Assembly (NCBI GenBank): GCA_030063045.1 | Contig: JAQSEB010000142.1 | Location: 1,116,001 to 1,180,000 of the forward strand | From: Pratylenchus scribneri | Taxonomy: Eukaryota > Nematoda > Chromadorea > Rhabditida > Pratylenchidae | Direction of reading: 5' to 3' | DNA: 64,000 nt | Part shown: positions 1 through 12,393 of the stretch, piece by piece | Layout: every line of letters starts with the position of its first letter | Numbering within the stretch: the stretch's first letter is position 1 | Made by a program: the position numbers and the translations under genes | Notes under the pieces: generated by a model | Told to the model about the DNA's origin: nothing | Databases searched by the model: none | The model's input: the letters and a program-made list of their open reading frames with translations, nothing else

Positions 1-1833
1 TTTTTTGCCCCCGTCCCCCGTCCCCGTCCCCGAAAATGAATATTCCCCGTCCCCGAATCCCTCCCCGTGGAGCCTCTCCCCGGCCGGGGACCCCGAAATT
101 TCGGGGGAAATGTTTTTTCGGAAATTCAACTAAAAAGTCTTTTTTTTCTCTATTTTCATGTATGAAAATTGATATTTTTAATGAAAAATAATCAATTTTT
201 ATTGAAAAATTCATTTTTCTCACTCAATTTCCATATTTTATACTAATTCATAATTCATTATTTTTTCTTTATTATTTCATATTTTATTATTCATATTTCA
301 TTATAAATTGTAAAAAAGGAAGCTGACAGGCTTTATGTTATTTATAAATTAAATAAAAATTATTTTACAGAGAAAAATATCGTCAAAACTTTAGACCACT
401 TCTTTTTTGTTGAGAAGGAAGAAAGTGAAGGATTACCCCTAGGCATCATCAGGATTAAAATGTTTAGAATAATTCAAAGAATATCATGTAATGTAACCCT
501 AAACTTACACTCTTAATAACTAGAGAGGGCCCATCCCTTTACTTTCCCTACGCTTTCTTCTTTATGACAAAAAGATGGCCTAAATGGGCCTAAACTAGAG
601 TCTTCTAAAGTGTGTCCACCAAAAAATTCTTATCAATATTGAAATTCGTCTCAATCCATTAAATGCGCTTAAATGTTAATATTTGTCGGGCATTATGCCT
701 CCTTATTCATTTTCGGGTTCATATCTACAATTGGTCAATTGGCATTGTAACTGTTGAAAAAGACGGCACATAGCGCAAAAAGTTTGGAACTTGGAAGCAT
801 TGGGGTCTGAGCTGAAAAGGGCGGATGCCATTGCCGAACAATTGGATACAACCCATGTATATTCCTTGGCTGGAAAGACATCCATCCACTTTCATTTCGC
901 CCTCACAAGTCACAATCAAGGTCTTCTTCCATGAATTGGCCCGATCGACGGAATCACTCAATCGGCTACAGCTACTCTTCCCAGATGAACAATTGCCTCC
1001 ATTGGCCATTGCATTCACTCCTTTGTTGAATGAAAGAAGGCAAAGGCATTTTTTGGCCGGAATAACCATCCAACAAGCGCAAGAGGAAGAACCGGATTTC
1101 GGATTGTTAGAGGCCGAAAGTGGGATCAGTAACTTTTTACTTGTCGGAAGGGACATGCCGAGTTGTGGACAGTGAATCTAACTATGGAGAACATCGACCC
1201 TGAGAAATTGGACATTTTCAAATGATGGGATGCTCATCAACTCTAATTTCCTATGCTTTCGCGTGCAGCCCTAGCACTTCATTTCTTTACTGCCACTTCC
1301 GTCTCGTCAGAATGCCTTTTCAACAAAGCAACTTTGCTTTTCTACAATAATTTGCGCAATAGGTTTAAGAACAATATTCTAATTTAATATTAAAATATTT
1401 CGACAATTCAGGATCCATGCTAGCACTGTTCAAAATTTGCTGGTTGCAAAGGCCAATTTGATTTCGAATCCATTGTTGGAGGAAGAAAAAACAAAAGAAA
1501 ATGAGCCAGGATCGGATGATGAGCCAATTTGGGAACAAATTCCGGATGAAGAAATGGGACGACTTTTATTATAAAATATTTTAAATCATTCAATTTTATA
1601 CATTTTATTTATTTATTAGACGTTCGGAAAAATTTTAGAAATAAAAAGATTTTTTGAAAGTTGGAAAAAAAATTTTTTCCAAGAAAGGGCAAATTCCCCG
1701 AAATTTCGGGGACCCCGTCCCCGTCCCCGTTCCCCTCCCCGCGAAGCTCTCCCCGTCCCCGTCCCCGAAGCTTGTCTCCCCGCAATTCCCCGTCCCCGAA
1801 AATCGTTCCCCGGGCGCCGGGGGCCAACCCTAG
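1..1833 (+). mobile_element. hAT-type DNA transposon, 3' part, decayed
   Basis: The segment carries a degenerate hAT transposase (see 825-1573) between two C-rich blocks, 1-110 and 1680-1815. Both blocks are made of repeated CCCCGTCCCCG-like words on the same strand, and each holds the perfect 16-bp palindrome CCCCGAAATTTCGGGG (91-106 and 1696-1711). The right edge, CCAACCCTAG at 1824-1833, is the reverse complement of a CTAGGGTTGG end, which fits the CAGGG/TAGGG-type terminal repeats of hAT elements. The left terminus is not visible and probably lies before the window. Satellite DNA starts immediately after the right edge. The C-rich words are probably subterminal transposase-binding repeats; that role is inferred. 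Confidence 0.7.
825..1573 (+). pseudogene. hAT transposase C-terminal fragment (dimerisation domain), broken
   Basis: The open part at 825-1175 contains PPLAIAFTPLLNERR, matching the stretch before the hAT dimerisation region. After frame breaks, 1264-1380 reads ALHFFTATSVSSECLFNKA followed by NNLRNRF, the hallmark 'ATSVxSERxFSxA...R.RL' of the hAT C-terminal dimerisation domain. A likely intron (about 1374-1410, ending TTCAG) leads to RIHASTVQNLLVAKANL, the usual final helix, and an acidic tail ending at 1573. In-frame stops between 1175 and 1264 show the copy is not functional. The N-terminal zinc finger and catalytic part are absent from the window. Confidence 0.75.
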
Positions 1834-4800
1834 TTGAAACCCGGACTCGAGCTTTTACAACGGGTTGAAACCCGGACTCATGGGTTGAAACCCGGACTCG
1901 AGCTTTTACAACGGGTTGAAACCCGGACTCGAGCTTTTACAACGGGTTGAAACCCGGACTCGAGCTTTTACAACGGGTTGAAACCCGGACTCGAGCTTTT
2001 ACAACGGGTTGAAACCCGGACTCGAGCTTTTAGGTTGAAACCCGGACTCGAGCTTTTACAACGGGTTGAAACCCGGACTCGAGCTTTTACAACGGGTTGA
2101 AACCCGGACTCGAGCTTTTACAACGGGTTGAAACCCGGACTCGAGCTTTTACAACGGGTTGAAACCCGGACTCGAGCTTTTACAACGGGTTGAAACCCGG
2201 ACTCATGGGTTGAAACCCGGACTCGAGCTTTTACAACGGGTTGAAACCCGGACTCGAGCTTTTACAACGGGTTGAAACCCGGACTCGAGCTTTTACAACG
2301 GGTTGAAACCCGGACTCGAGCTTTTACAACGGGTTGAAACCCGGACTCGAGCTTTTACAACGGGTTGAAACCCGGACTCGAGCTTTTACAACGGGTTGAA
2401 ACCCGGACTCGAGCTTTTACAACGGGTTGAAACCCGGACTCGAGCTTTTACAACGGGTTGAAACCCGGACTCGAGCTTTTACAACGGGTTGAAACCCGGA
2501 CTCATGGGTTGAAACCCGGACTCGAGCTTTTACAACGGGTTGAAACCCGGACTCGAGCTTTTACAACGGGTTGAAACTCGGACTCGAGCTTTTACAACGG
2601 GTTGAAACCCGGACTCGAGCTTTTACAACGGGTTGAAACCCGGACTCGAGCTTTTACAACGGGTTGAAACCCGGACTCGAGCTTTTACAACGGGTTGAAA
2701 CCCGGACTCGAGCTTTTACAACGGGTTGAAACCCGGACTCATGGGTTGAAACCCGGACTCGAGCTTTTACAACGGGTTGAAACCCGGACTCGAGCTTTTA
2801 CAACGAGTAGAAACCCAGACTCGAGATTTTATAACGGGTTGAAACCCGGATTCGCGGGTTGAAACCCGGACTCGAGCTTTTACAACGGGTTGAAACCCGG
2901 ACTCGAGCTTTTACAACGGGTTGAAACCCGGACTCATGGGTTGAAACCCGGACTCGAGCTTTTACAACGGGTTGAAACCCGGACTCGAGCTTTTACAACG
3001 GGTTGAAACCCGGACTCGAGCTTTTACAACGGGTTGAAACCCGGACTCGAGCTTTTACAACGGGTTGAAACCCGGACTCGAGCTTTTACAACGGGTTGAA
3101 ACCCGGATTCATGGGTTGAAACCCGGACTCGAGCTTTTACAACGGGTTGAAACCCGGACTCATGGGTTGAAACCCGGACTCGAGCTTTTACAACGGGTTG
3201 AAACCCGGACTCGAGCTTTTACAACGGGTTGAAACCCGGACTCGAGCTTTTACAACGGGTTGAAACACGGACTCGAGCTTTTACAACGGGTTGAAACCCG
3301 GACTCGAGCTTTTACAACGGGTTGAAACCCGGACTCGAGCTTTTACAACGGGTTGAAACCCGGACTCGAGCTTTTACAACGGGTTGAAACCCGGACTCGA
3401 GCTTTTACAACGGGTTGAAACCCGGACTCGAGCTTTTACAACGGGTTGAAACCCGGACTCATGGGTTGAAACCCGGACTCGAGCTTTTACAACGGGTTGA
3501 AACCCGGACTCGAGCTTTTACAACGGGTTGAAACCCGGACTCGAGCTTTTACAACGGGTTGAAACCCGGACTCGAGCTTTTACAACGGGTTGAAACCCGG
3601 ACTCGAGCTTTTACAACGGGTTGAAACCCGGACTCGAGCTTTTACAACGGGTTGAAACCCGGACTCGAGCTTTTACAACGGGTTGAAACCCGGACTCATG
3701 GGTTGAAACCCGGACTCGAGCTTTTACAACGGGTTGAAACCCGGACTCGAGCTTTTACAACGAGTAGAAACCCAGACTCGAGATTTTATAACGGATTGAA
3801 ACCCGGATTCGCGGGTTGAAACCCGGACTCGAGCTTTTACAACGGGTTGAAACCCGGACTCGAGCTTTTACAACGGGTTGAAACCCGGACTCATGGGTTG
3901 AAACCCGGACTCGAGCTTTTACAACGGGTTGAAACCCGGACTCGAGCTTTTACAACGGGTTGAAACCCGGACTCGAGCTTTTACAACGGGTTGAAACCCG
4001 GACTCGAGCTTTTACAACGGGTTGAAACCCGGACTCGAGCTTTTACAACGGGTTGAAACCCGGATTCATGGGTTGAAACCCGGACTCGAGCTTTTACAAC
4101 GGGTTGAAACCCGGACTCATGGGTTGAAACCCGGACTCGAGCTTTTACAACGGGTTGAAACCCGGACTCGAGCTTTTACAACGGGTTGAAACCCGGACTC
4201 GAGCTTTTACAACGGGTTGAAACCCGGACTCGAGCTTTTACAACGGGTTGAAACCCGGACTCGAGCTTTTACAACGGGTTGAAACCCGGACTCGAGCTTC
4301 TACAACGGGTTGAAACCCGGACTCGAGCTTTTACAACGGGTTGAAACCCGGACTCGAGCTTTTACAACGGGTTGAAACCCGGACTCGAGCTTTTACAACG
4401 GGTTGAAACCCGGACTCATGGGTTGAAACCCGGACTCGAGCTTTTACAACGGGTTGAAACCCGGACTCGAGCTTTTACAACGGGTTGAAACCCGGACTCG
4501 AGCTTTTACAACGGGTTGAAACCCGGACTCGAGCTTTTACAACGGGTTGAAACCCGGACTCGAGCTTTTACAACGGGTTGAAACCCGGACTCGAGCTTTT
4601 ACAACGGGTTGAAACCCGGATTCATGGGTTGAAACCCGGACTCGAGCTTTTACAACGGGTTGAAACCCGGACTCATGGGTTGAAACCCGGACTCGAGCTT
4701 TTACAACGGGTTGAAACCCGGACTCGAGCTTTTACAACGGGTTGAAACCCGGACTCGAGCTTTTACAACGGGTTGAAACCCGGACTCGAGCTTTTACAAC

Positions 4801-6820
4801 GGGTTGAAACCCGGACTCGAGCTTTTACAACGGGTTGAAACCCGGACTCGAGCTTTTACAACGGGTTGAAACCCGGACTCGAGCTTTTACAACGGGTTGA
4901 AACCCGGACTCATGGGTTGAAACCCGGACTCGAGCTTTTACAACGGGTTGAAACCCGGACTCGAGCTTTTACAACGGGTTGAAACCCGGACTCGAGCTTT
5001 TACAACGGGTTGAAACCCGGATTCATGGGTTGAAACCCGGACTCGAGCTTTTACAACGGGTTGAAACCCGGACTCATGGGTTGAAACCCGGACTCGAGCT
5101 TTTACAACGGGTTGAAACCCGGACTCGAGCTTTTACAACGGGTTGAAACCCGGACTCGAGCTTTTACAACGGGTTGAAACCCGGACTCGAGCTTTTACAA
5201 CGGGTTGAAACCCGGACTCGAGCTTTTACAACGGGTTGAAACCCGGACTCGAGCTTTTACAACGGGTTGAAACCCGGACTCGAGCTTTTACAACGGGTTG
5301 AAACCCGGACTCGAGCTTTTACAACGGGTTGAAACCCGGACTCGAGCTTTTACAACGGGTTGAAACCCGGACTCATGGGTTGAAACCCGGACTCGAGCTT
5401 TTACAACGGGTTGAAACCCGGACTCGAGCTTTTACAACGGGTTGAAACCCGGACTCGAGCTTTTACAACGGGTTGAAACCCGGACTCGAGCTTTTACAAC
5501 GGGTTGAAACCCGGACTCGAGCTTTTACAACGGGTTGAAACCCGGACTCGAGCTTTTACAACGGGTTGAAACCCGGACTCATGGGTTGAAACCCGGACTC
5601 GAGCTTTTACAACGGGTTGAAACCCGGACTCGAGCTTTTACAACGAGTAGAAACCCAGACTCGAGATTTTATAACGGGTTGAAACCCGGATTCGCGGGTT
5701 GAAACCCGGACTCGAGCTTTTACAACGGGTTGAAACCCGGACTCGAGCTTTTACAACGGGTTGAAACCCGGACTCATGGGTTGAAACCCGGACTCGAGCT
5801 TTTACAACGGGTTGAAACCCGGACTCGAGCTTTTACAACGGGTTGAAACCCGGATTCATGGGTTGAAACCCGGACTCGAGCTTTTACAACGGGTTGAAAC
5901 CCGGACTCATGGGTTGAAACCCGGACTCGAGCTTTTACAACGGGTTGAAACCCGGACTCGAGCTTTTACAACGGGTTGAAACCCGGACTCGAGCTTTTAC
6001 AACGGGTTGAAACCCGGACTCGAGCTTTTACAACGGGTTGAAACCCGGACTCGAGCTTTTACAACGGGTTGAAACCCGGACTCGAGCTTTTACAACGGGT
6101 TGAAACCCGGACTCGAGCTTTTACAACGGGTTGAAACCCGGACTCGAGCTTTTACAACGGGTTGAAACCCGGACTCATGGGTTGAAACCCGGACTCGAGC
6201 TTTTACAACGGGTTGAAACCCGGACTCGAGCTTTTACAACGGGTTGAAACCCGGACTCATGGGTTGAAACCCGGACTCGAGCTTTTACAACGGGTTGAAA
6301 CCCGGACTCGAGCTTTTACAACGGGTTGAAACCCGGACTCGAGCTTTTATAACGGGTTGAAACCCGGACTCGAGCTTTTACAACGGGTTGAAACCCGGAC
6401 TCGAGCTTTTATAACGGGTTGAAACCCGGACTCGAGCTTTTACAACGGGTTGAAACCCGGACTCGAGCTTTTACAACGGGTTGAAACCCGGATTCATGGG
6501 TTGAAACCCGGACTCGAGCTTTTACAACGGGTTGAAACCCGGACTCATGGGTTGAAACCCGGACTCGAGCTTTTACAACGAGTAGAAACCCGGACTCGAG
6601 CTTTTACAACGAGTAGAAACCCGGACTTGAGCTTTTACAACGAGTAGAAACCCGGACTCGAGCTTTTACAACGAGTAGAAACCCGGACTCGTGCTTTTAC
6701 AACGGGTTGAAACCCGGACTCGAGCTTTTACAACGGGTTGAAACCCGGACTCGAGCTTTTACAACGGGTTGAAACCCGGACTCGAGCTTTTACAACGGGT
6801 TGAAACCCGGACTCATGGGT
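1834..6820. repeat. 5-kb satellite of 31-bp units with interspersed 20-bp units
   Basis: The 31-bp unit consists of GGGTTGAAACCCGGACTC followed by GAGCTTTTACAAC. At intervals a short 20-bp unit, GGGTTGAAACCCGGACTCAT, replaces it. Copies are nearly identical. The unit contains the near-palindrome GGGTT-GA-AACCC and an XhoI-type CTCGAG. Marker variants recur: CGAGTAGAAACCCAGAC starts at 2804, 3761 and 5644 (spacing 957 and 1883 bp), showing a higher-order period of about 950 bp. The region is much richer in G+C than its flanks. The small open frame at 6450-6647 is only the repeat read through and is not proposed as a gene. Confidence 0.97.
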
Positions 6821-8618
6821 TTATTAAAATAAATTAACAGAACTTTATTTTTTCAACTATTTCGAGAATTTGACATATCCTTTACATATCTTTTATTTGG
6901 AAAGAGCTATTAAATCCTGATGCTTCATTAACATTAGTAATGGTCATTGATTTTGATTAGTTTCGTTCACTTTTTTTCCCAAAGCCCTCTTATCGAAAAT
7001 GCAAATTGAATGCTCAACCTCCAATTTCACAAAATCCGTTTTTAAGTTTTTAATTTTTATATATCTTCACATTTGTTTATTTAACAAAATTCACAATTTT
7101 AATTTTAATTTAATCTGTTTTTAGAAATAGAAATAAATTAAAAATAAGCGGGGAAATTTGGTGAAATAATTTTCCCTCTATGGAATATAAAATATTTTAT
7201 TAAATAAGATTGATAGCTGCAATAATCTTTGCTCCATTTTATTTTTGCTCAAATCTATTTGATTAAATTTTCACGAATATCAAATGCTCTATCTAATAAT
7301 AAATTTTTTATTTGAATATTTTTCAATTTGTTTGCCAATTTGGTAAATTGGCAATAAAAATAACCAACAAATAATTTGTTTCATTTGCCTCATCAAAAAG
7401 AACGAACCAAAAGGTGAATTTTTGATCTTTGTTGCCAAATAAATTAATTAAAAATATTAATTTAATATTTTATGCAATTAAATTGTCAATGAAAAAAGAA
7501 TTTTTTTTGGTCAATTAAAAATGAAATTTTCACGTAATTCGATTTTTTCACTATCACAAAATTCGAAATCATTTCTAAATCAAATAAAAAATTTAAAAAA
7601 AAACATCTTAATTGCCTCCAATATCTATTTAAATGGCTGAAGGCGATAAAAAATACGTTACATTTTCACATAATAGCGAGTATTTTCTCCTATATATATT
7701 CTTTCTTGAATTAACCGCAATTCCACCTTCATTTTTACTTGAAAATATTCCTATTTCCATTGGAATGTTCTTTAGTCTTATCATTCCCGCTTTTTGTCCA
7801 GCAGCCTCATCAGTGGAATCTTTGGTCACAATTTTATTTCTTTTTTTTTCGTGAAAATAGACGATTCATTATTCCTTAAAAATAGCAAATATTTTCATTT
7901 TGGTGTCATGCGAATATTTTATTATTTTCATTGTATTGTTACGAATATTTGCTGCAAAAATATTTTTATTTTGCCATTTTCATTGATGATTTTTTGCGAG
8001 CATGGAGGGCCTTATGACAAAATTCTGCTGCCATTAAATTTGTGTAAATATTAAAATCCTCAATTTTTGGTCCCGAGCATTTTTGTGCTGTTTATTTATT
8101 CACATTGGAGCAAAATGGGAGGCCAAAAGCTAAATGGCCCATAAATAAGTTGCTGAATTTTGAGGCAAATTCCATCATTGCTGTGATGAGTATTTGCATA
8201 AAATCGTAAATTTATTAGTCTCCACTCCAAAGAGTTTTTAAACGAAATTCTGCCATCAAAAAATTCCTAAAAAATCATATATAGATTTAAGGAACCCAAT
8301 TTAATCAAAATTGAATAAAATCATTTATCGAAATTTTTAAAATTTTAATTTTTTAATTTCATTTTTTTTATTTATTTCAACCCTTGTATTTTCAAAATAT
8401 TTAAATTGGAAAATTCATTTTTAATTAAATTAATTACTCATTAAAAATTTTGGAATTTTACAAAAATTAAAAAAATACATGTTCGAAAAAATGCAAATTT
8501 TTTTACTTCTTGTTTTTAAAAAAAAAGATAAACTTCCTTTTAATTCATATTTTAAATTAAATTCATTTTTTCTTTTTGATAAAATTAACTTTTTGCCTAA
8601 AATTTCAGTTACATTAAA
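6821..8618. other. AT-rich intergenic stretch
   Basis: Very AT-rich DNA between the satellite and the secreted protein gene at 8619. Open frames of 66-86 codons occur on both strands around 7629-8054, but none has convincing composition, splice sites or a recognisable domain. A minus-strand frame at 7629-7829 has a somewhat protein-like composition and could be an orphan exon. No repeats of note. Confidence 0.6.
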
Positions 8619-11600
8619 ATGCAAATTTCACCACAAAAATTAATGAAGCCAATTTTCTTGCTTCTCATTATTTTTGGGTTGTCACATTCGGATGTGCTGG
8701 ATTTGGCCAACTTTGAGTTACGGCCAAATGCCCTGGGCACAGAATTGCAAAAGCGCACCGATGAATTGGGCAACATTTTGGAGGCAAAAGCTAGCGTCAC
8801 AATGATAATGAATAATTTGAATCGGCCAACAAGTGGAGGCGGAATTGCCGTAGACGGGGATGCATGCAATAAGGATGCAATTGTGGGAATGCCGGCAATT
8901 GGTCGAAGTGAGATTTTTTTTGAATTTTTTGATGGCGAAGTTGATAAAAATAATAGTGGATTTTTTCTAGAGAGAAATATTTAATTTTTAAATTTTTTGA
9001 TTTTTATTAATTAGAGCATAAATTTTTACTTTAAATAAATTTGACCAAATTTATTTTTACTAATTTATAAACAAAGCTCTGTTTCAGTGCATTTCAAAAA
9101 AAAATCTCAAAAACTTAAAAATAAAATGGAATTTTTACATTTTATTTTTACCTCTTTTATTGCTTTGACAGAAGAAATTTTAATTGTAAAAATTTTATTT
9201 TTTTTCAATTTTTAAAAATTTTATTTAAAAATTTTACTGACTTTTTTATAAATTAATGCCATTTAAAATAAACACTGCTAAATAAATTCCGATAGGTATA
9301 TGTTTCGACAATGCTGACTCAAACACCTCACAGTGGTTCCCGCAAGGAGTGACAACAGTCGCTGATATGCAGGCCGATCAGCAATGGGGCGATGGCTATC
9401 AGCCAATTCTCGTTAGCTGGTGATGAGATCAGATATATAATAAATTAATGATAGAAATATTTTGGTACTTGTTAAGGTACTTATACGGTTTAGGTCCCCT
9501 TTTTTCTTCAAAAGGGAGGAAGTGGGGGAAAAGTGAAGGATCCCCCCCCCTGTGGGTGTTAGGGATAGGGTATAGGGTTAGATGAGATGATTTTATCCTA
9601 TCCTTAACCCTGAATGACCCTAACCCTAATCCCATCCACCGATAGGGGGGGACCCTTCACTTTTCCCCCACTTTTTCCTCATTAAGGAAAAAGGGGACCT
9701 AAACCATAGAAGTACCCTTGTTAATTATCTGTCCGCAATTAATTTTTTTGAAATTCTTAATCTATTAATCATCGATGTAAAAACGATAAAAAAAACATGA
9801 TTATAGGTGATTTTAAGGTTTACTAATTTTGAGGGTAATTTAAAGTAATTTTGGGGGAAAAAATCTGTTTTCAGATAATAACAAATACCAAGAATTTTTT
9901 TATTTAAGGATTCAATTATTGGATCGAAAATCTCTTTTAAACCGATTTTCGACAATCCTAATAAATATCCATTTTAAACAACATTATTTTATTAGGTATG
10001 ATCACAACAAAAATGCTCAAGGTGGAAACAAAGGAACTCGAATCAGTTTTGTGGATGTGAAAAGCGGCAAATATCGTCATGTCCTCTTGGTTTATCCCAA
10101 AAGGAACAGTGCCGGCGTTCCCACCTATGAATCGCTGCGTGCATCGCAGAATCCCTCAGCCAGTGGTTATAATACGGCATTGCATGCCGGCGGCATTCTT
10201 TGGTGAGCGCAAATTTTTCGCACATTTTACGAACTTTTTATTTTGTCTGAAATTTCTCAAATCATATTTATTTTCCAGTAAAAATAGAACTTATAAATAT
10301 TTTTATGGAAAAAACAACAGACTTACAAATTTTGATTTTAATATTTTTTTATAATTTTTTTTAAAGATTTTGAAACAATTTACATATTTTATTGATTGTT
10401 TTTTTATAATTAATGTCAATATTTGAAAATGGATGAATTCGAAGAATTTAAGTACATTCAAAAATTGATCATTTCCAAGCAACTCATTTGGAAAATATTT
10501 TGGGCAAAAAATAATTTTTTATCGGCTAACAGTTTTTGACTTCTAATAAATCAGAAACCGGTTTTAGTCCTAACAAACCTTATATCTGTTTGTAGATCTC
10601 ATCGAGATGCACAGATTGGTATATAATTTACCATGACAAGCATTAAGAGAGTCTTAACAGTAAAAAGTTAAATCGTTTAAAACATTTTTCCATTTTTGTT
10701 TAAAAAACTAATTAATTTTGGGCCAAAATTTGACATTTTAAATACAATTCAATGCGTCTCGATGAGATCTACAAATTATATAAGGTTTGTTGGGTGGCTT
10801 CTGATTTATTAGGAGTCAAAAAGTTACCTTTCCATTTTATCATTTTATTATTTTTTAATTTGAGGTATGGGAATTTCCTTTTCGTGGCAGACACTGGCCG
10901 TGGATTTCGCATGTTTGATGTTCGTCGAATTTTCGATTTAGGAGCATCCGCAAAAGGTAAATAAAAAATATAAATTTAAAAAAATCATTTATTTTGGGTA
11001 ATTTAGTTGAATATTAAAAAATCATTTTAAGTGATAAATAATTTTTATATACATTTCAGGCACAACCAGTGGCGGTGACAAAATTGGTCTGAATGGAGCG
11101 GATGGGCTCTATTATGGGCATGGCTATCGGTACATTTGGCCACAAATTGGCTCTTGGACGCGCACGGCTGACACTGGTACTGGTGAAGACCCGACCTGCA
11201 CCGAGAGGGATTTGAGTCCACAATTCTCCTACGTATCTTTGGACCGTTCCGGCACTGACCATCTGGTGGCCGGCGAATATTGCAAAAAATCGATGGAGAC
11301 CAACGGGCGGGTGTTCACTTACAAAATCGGCGATGCATTCACCAACGGGGAACTGGTGACCGCACAAAATTTCCGATGGCGAGCAATTGAGGCATACAAA
11401 TTGCCAGTGTACAGAATTCAAGGCGCTACTAGATTTGGTGGAAAATGGTTAGTGTTTTTTTTTGGTACTTTTGTCAAGACTAAATAGTGGTCTGTTTTGG
11501 TATGAGAAAATCGATAGATTTTAAATCAAAATTGGAATTTTTGTCAAAAAACGAAATTAGAATAAACCGAAAAATGGGTTTTTTCAAAACGACAGTCTAA

Positions 11601-12393
11601 AAACTGAATCTACACTATTTTTGCCATTTAATTTCCACATTTGAAAATCATACGGGAAGCAAAATTGTATTTTTCTTTTTCTTTTTTCAAAATGCTTTAT
11701 TTTATAATAAAAATTTAATTTTTTAAAATTTTGAAAAAATTTTTATTTCAATAATAATTTGAAGTTCCGACTTTTTTAAAATTAACAGTAAAGCGAAGAA
11801 ATATTTTGCAACTGTTTTTTGAGTTTTGATTATTGAAATTAAGAATTTTACACTCTCTGTAATTTCGCCTTCTAAACAATTAATTTTTTTGACTATCTTT
11901 GAAATTTTATTAGTTAAATTTTTATTAAATTTTGGCTATTTTTAAAATAAAAAACTATTTATTATTAACAATTTTTCTCATTTTAATTTTACTTCAATTT
12001 AATTATAAAATTTACTATATTTAAATTCTGATATTTTACATAAATTTTCTAAAATTCATTCCTATAAAAATATGTTTTTTTGGAAGCTAAAATTTTTATT
12101 TTATAAATTTAATATTCTAAATTTCATATTTAACCACACCAAGGTATTTGAGTCAAAGCAATGGCAATACCACTGCCGGCACTTTGTACATCAGCGAAAC
12201 GGTCTCCACAACTGACACAGTGCTGAAAGTGGCCAGCAATCAAACGCTCAGCATTGGGCCCGAGGATCTTGCCCATTGGCCAAAAGGGACGGCGTCGGCA
12301 CCAACACTGGGCAACATTTGGACCGTCGCTGAACATACGGGCAGTGGTGATCGTGGCAAACGCATGCTCTACTCAGTGAAGCCGAACAATTGA
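8619..12393 (+). CDS. Secreted 449-aa protein, bacterial-like (beta-propeller type), six exons
   Basis: Exons 8619-8907, 9296-9419, 9996-10202, 10865-10956, 11060-11447 and 12144-12393 join in frame with GT-AG introns (1,350 nt). The protein opens with a signal peptide (hydrophobic KPIFLLLIIFGLSHS, cleavage near Ser24-Asp25). The mature part contains WFPQGVTTVADMQADQ, PILVSWYDHN, YRHVLLVYP, LHAGGILWYGNFLFVADT, GFRMFDVRRIF, SYVSLDRSGTDHLVAGEYC, GATRFGGKWYLSQSNG and IGPEDLAHWP. This order strongly recalls secreted proteins of unknown function from Actinobacteria (and some fungi) with YncE-like propeller blades; I recall the pattern but could not search it. Four cysteines are present, two of them in exon 5. 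Exons are GC-richer than introns. Introns 2 and 3 carry inverted-repeat elements. Function unknown; secretion is predicted. Confidence 0.85.
9471..9718. mobile_element. MITE (family 1, GGTTTAGGTCCCC ends) in intron 2
   Basis: Left arm GGTTTAGGTCCCCTTTTTTC...GTGGGGGAAAAGTGAAGG is repeated inverted at the right (CCTTCACTTTTCCCCCAC...GGGGACCTAAACC), with arms of about 70 bp and a CCCTAACCC-rich centre. A related element lies at 32170-32396 and a half copy at 19464-19515. Confidence 0.8.
10520..10850. mobile_element. MITE (family 2 relative) in intron 3
   Basis: Left arm runs AACAGTTTTTGACTTCTAAT...AACAAACCTTATAT...TAGATCTCATCGAGATGC and the right arm is its inverted, about 80% similar copy. The element ends within about 15 bp of the exon-4 splice acceptor, so it supplies the polypyrimidine region of that intron. 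The inner words (GATCTC-TC-AGATGC, TTGGTATATAATTT) match family 2 copies at 13925, 44519 and 56190. Confidence 0.75.

Noticed and set aside
6450..6647. 65-codon frame with LKPGLELLQRVETR repeats.
   Set aside because: It is the satellite read in one frame where 31+20-bp units alternate; no signals of a gene.
1834..6820. Regular 31-bp repeats suggested a CRISPR array.
   Set aside because: Units are directly contiguous with no unique spacers, there are no cas genes, and the window is clearly eukaryotic.
7629..8054. Three overlapping small frames on both strands upstream of the bacterial-like gene.
   Set aside because: Composition of two is hydrophobic low-complexity; the minus frame is more protein-like but has no usable start, splice pair or homologue.
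8619..12393. First thought of an olfactomedin-type propeller.
   Set aside because: The spliced blocks do not show olfactomedin motifs; the order fits bacterial secreted propeller-like proteins better.
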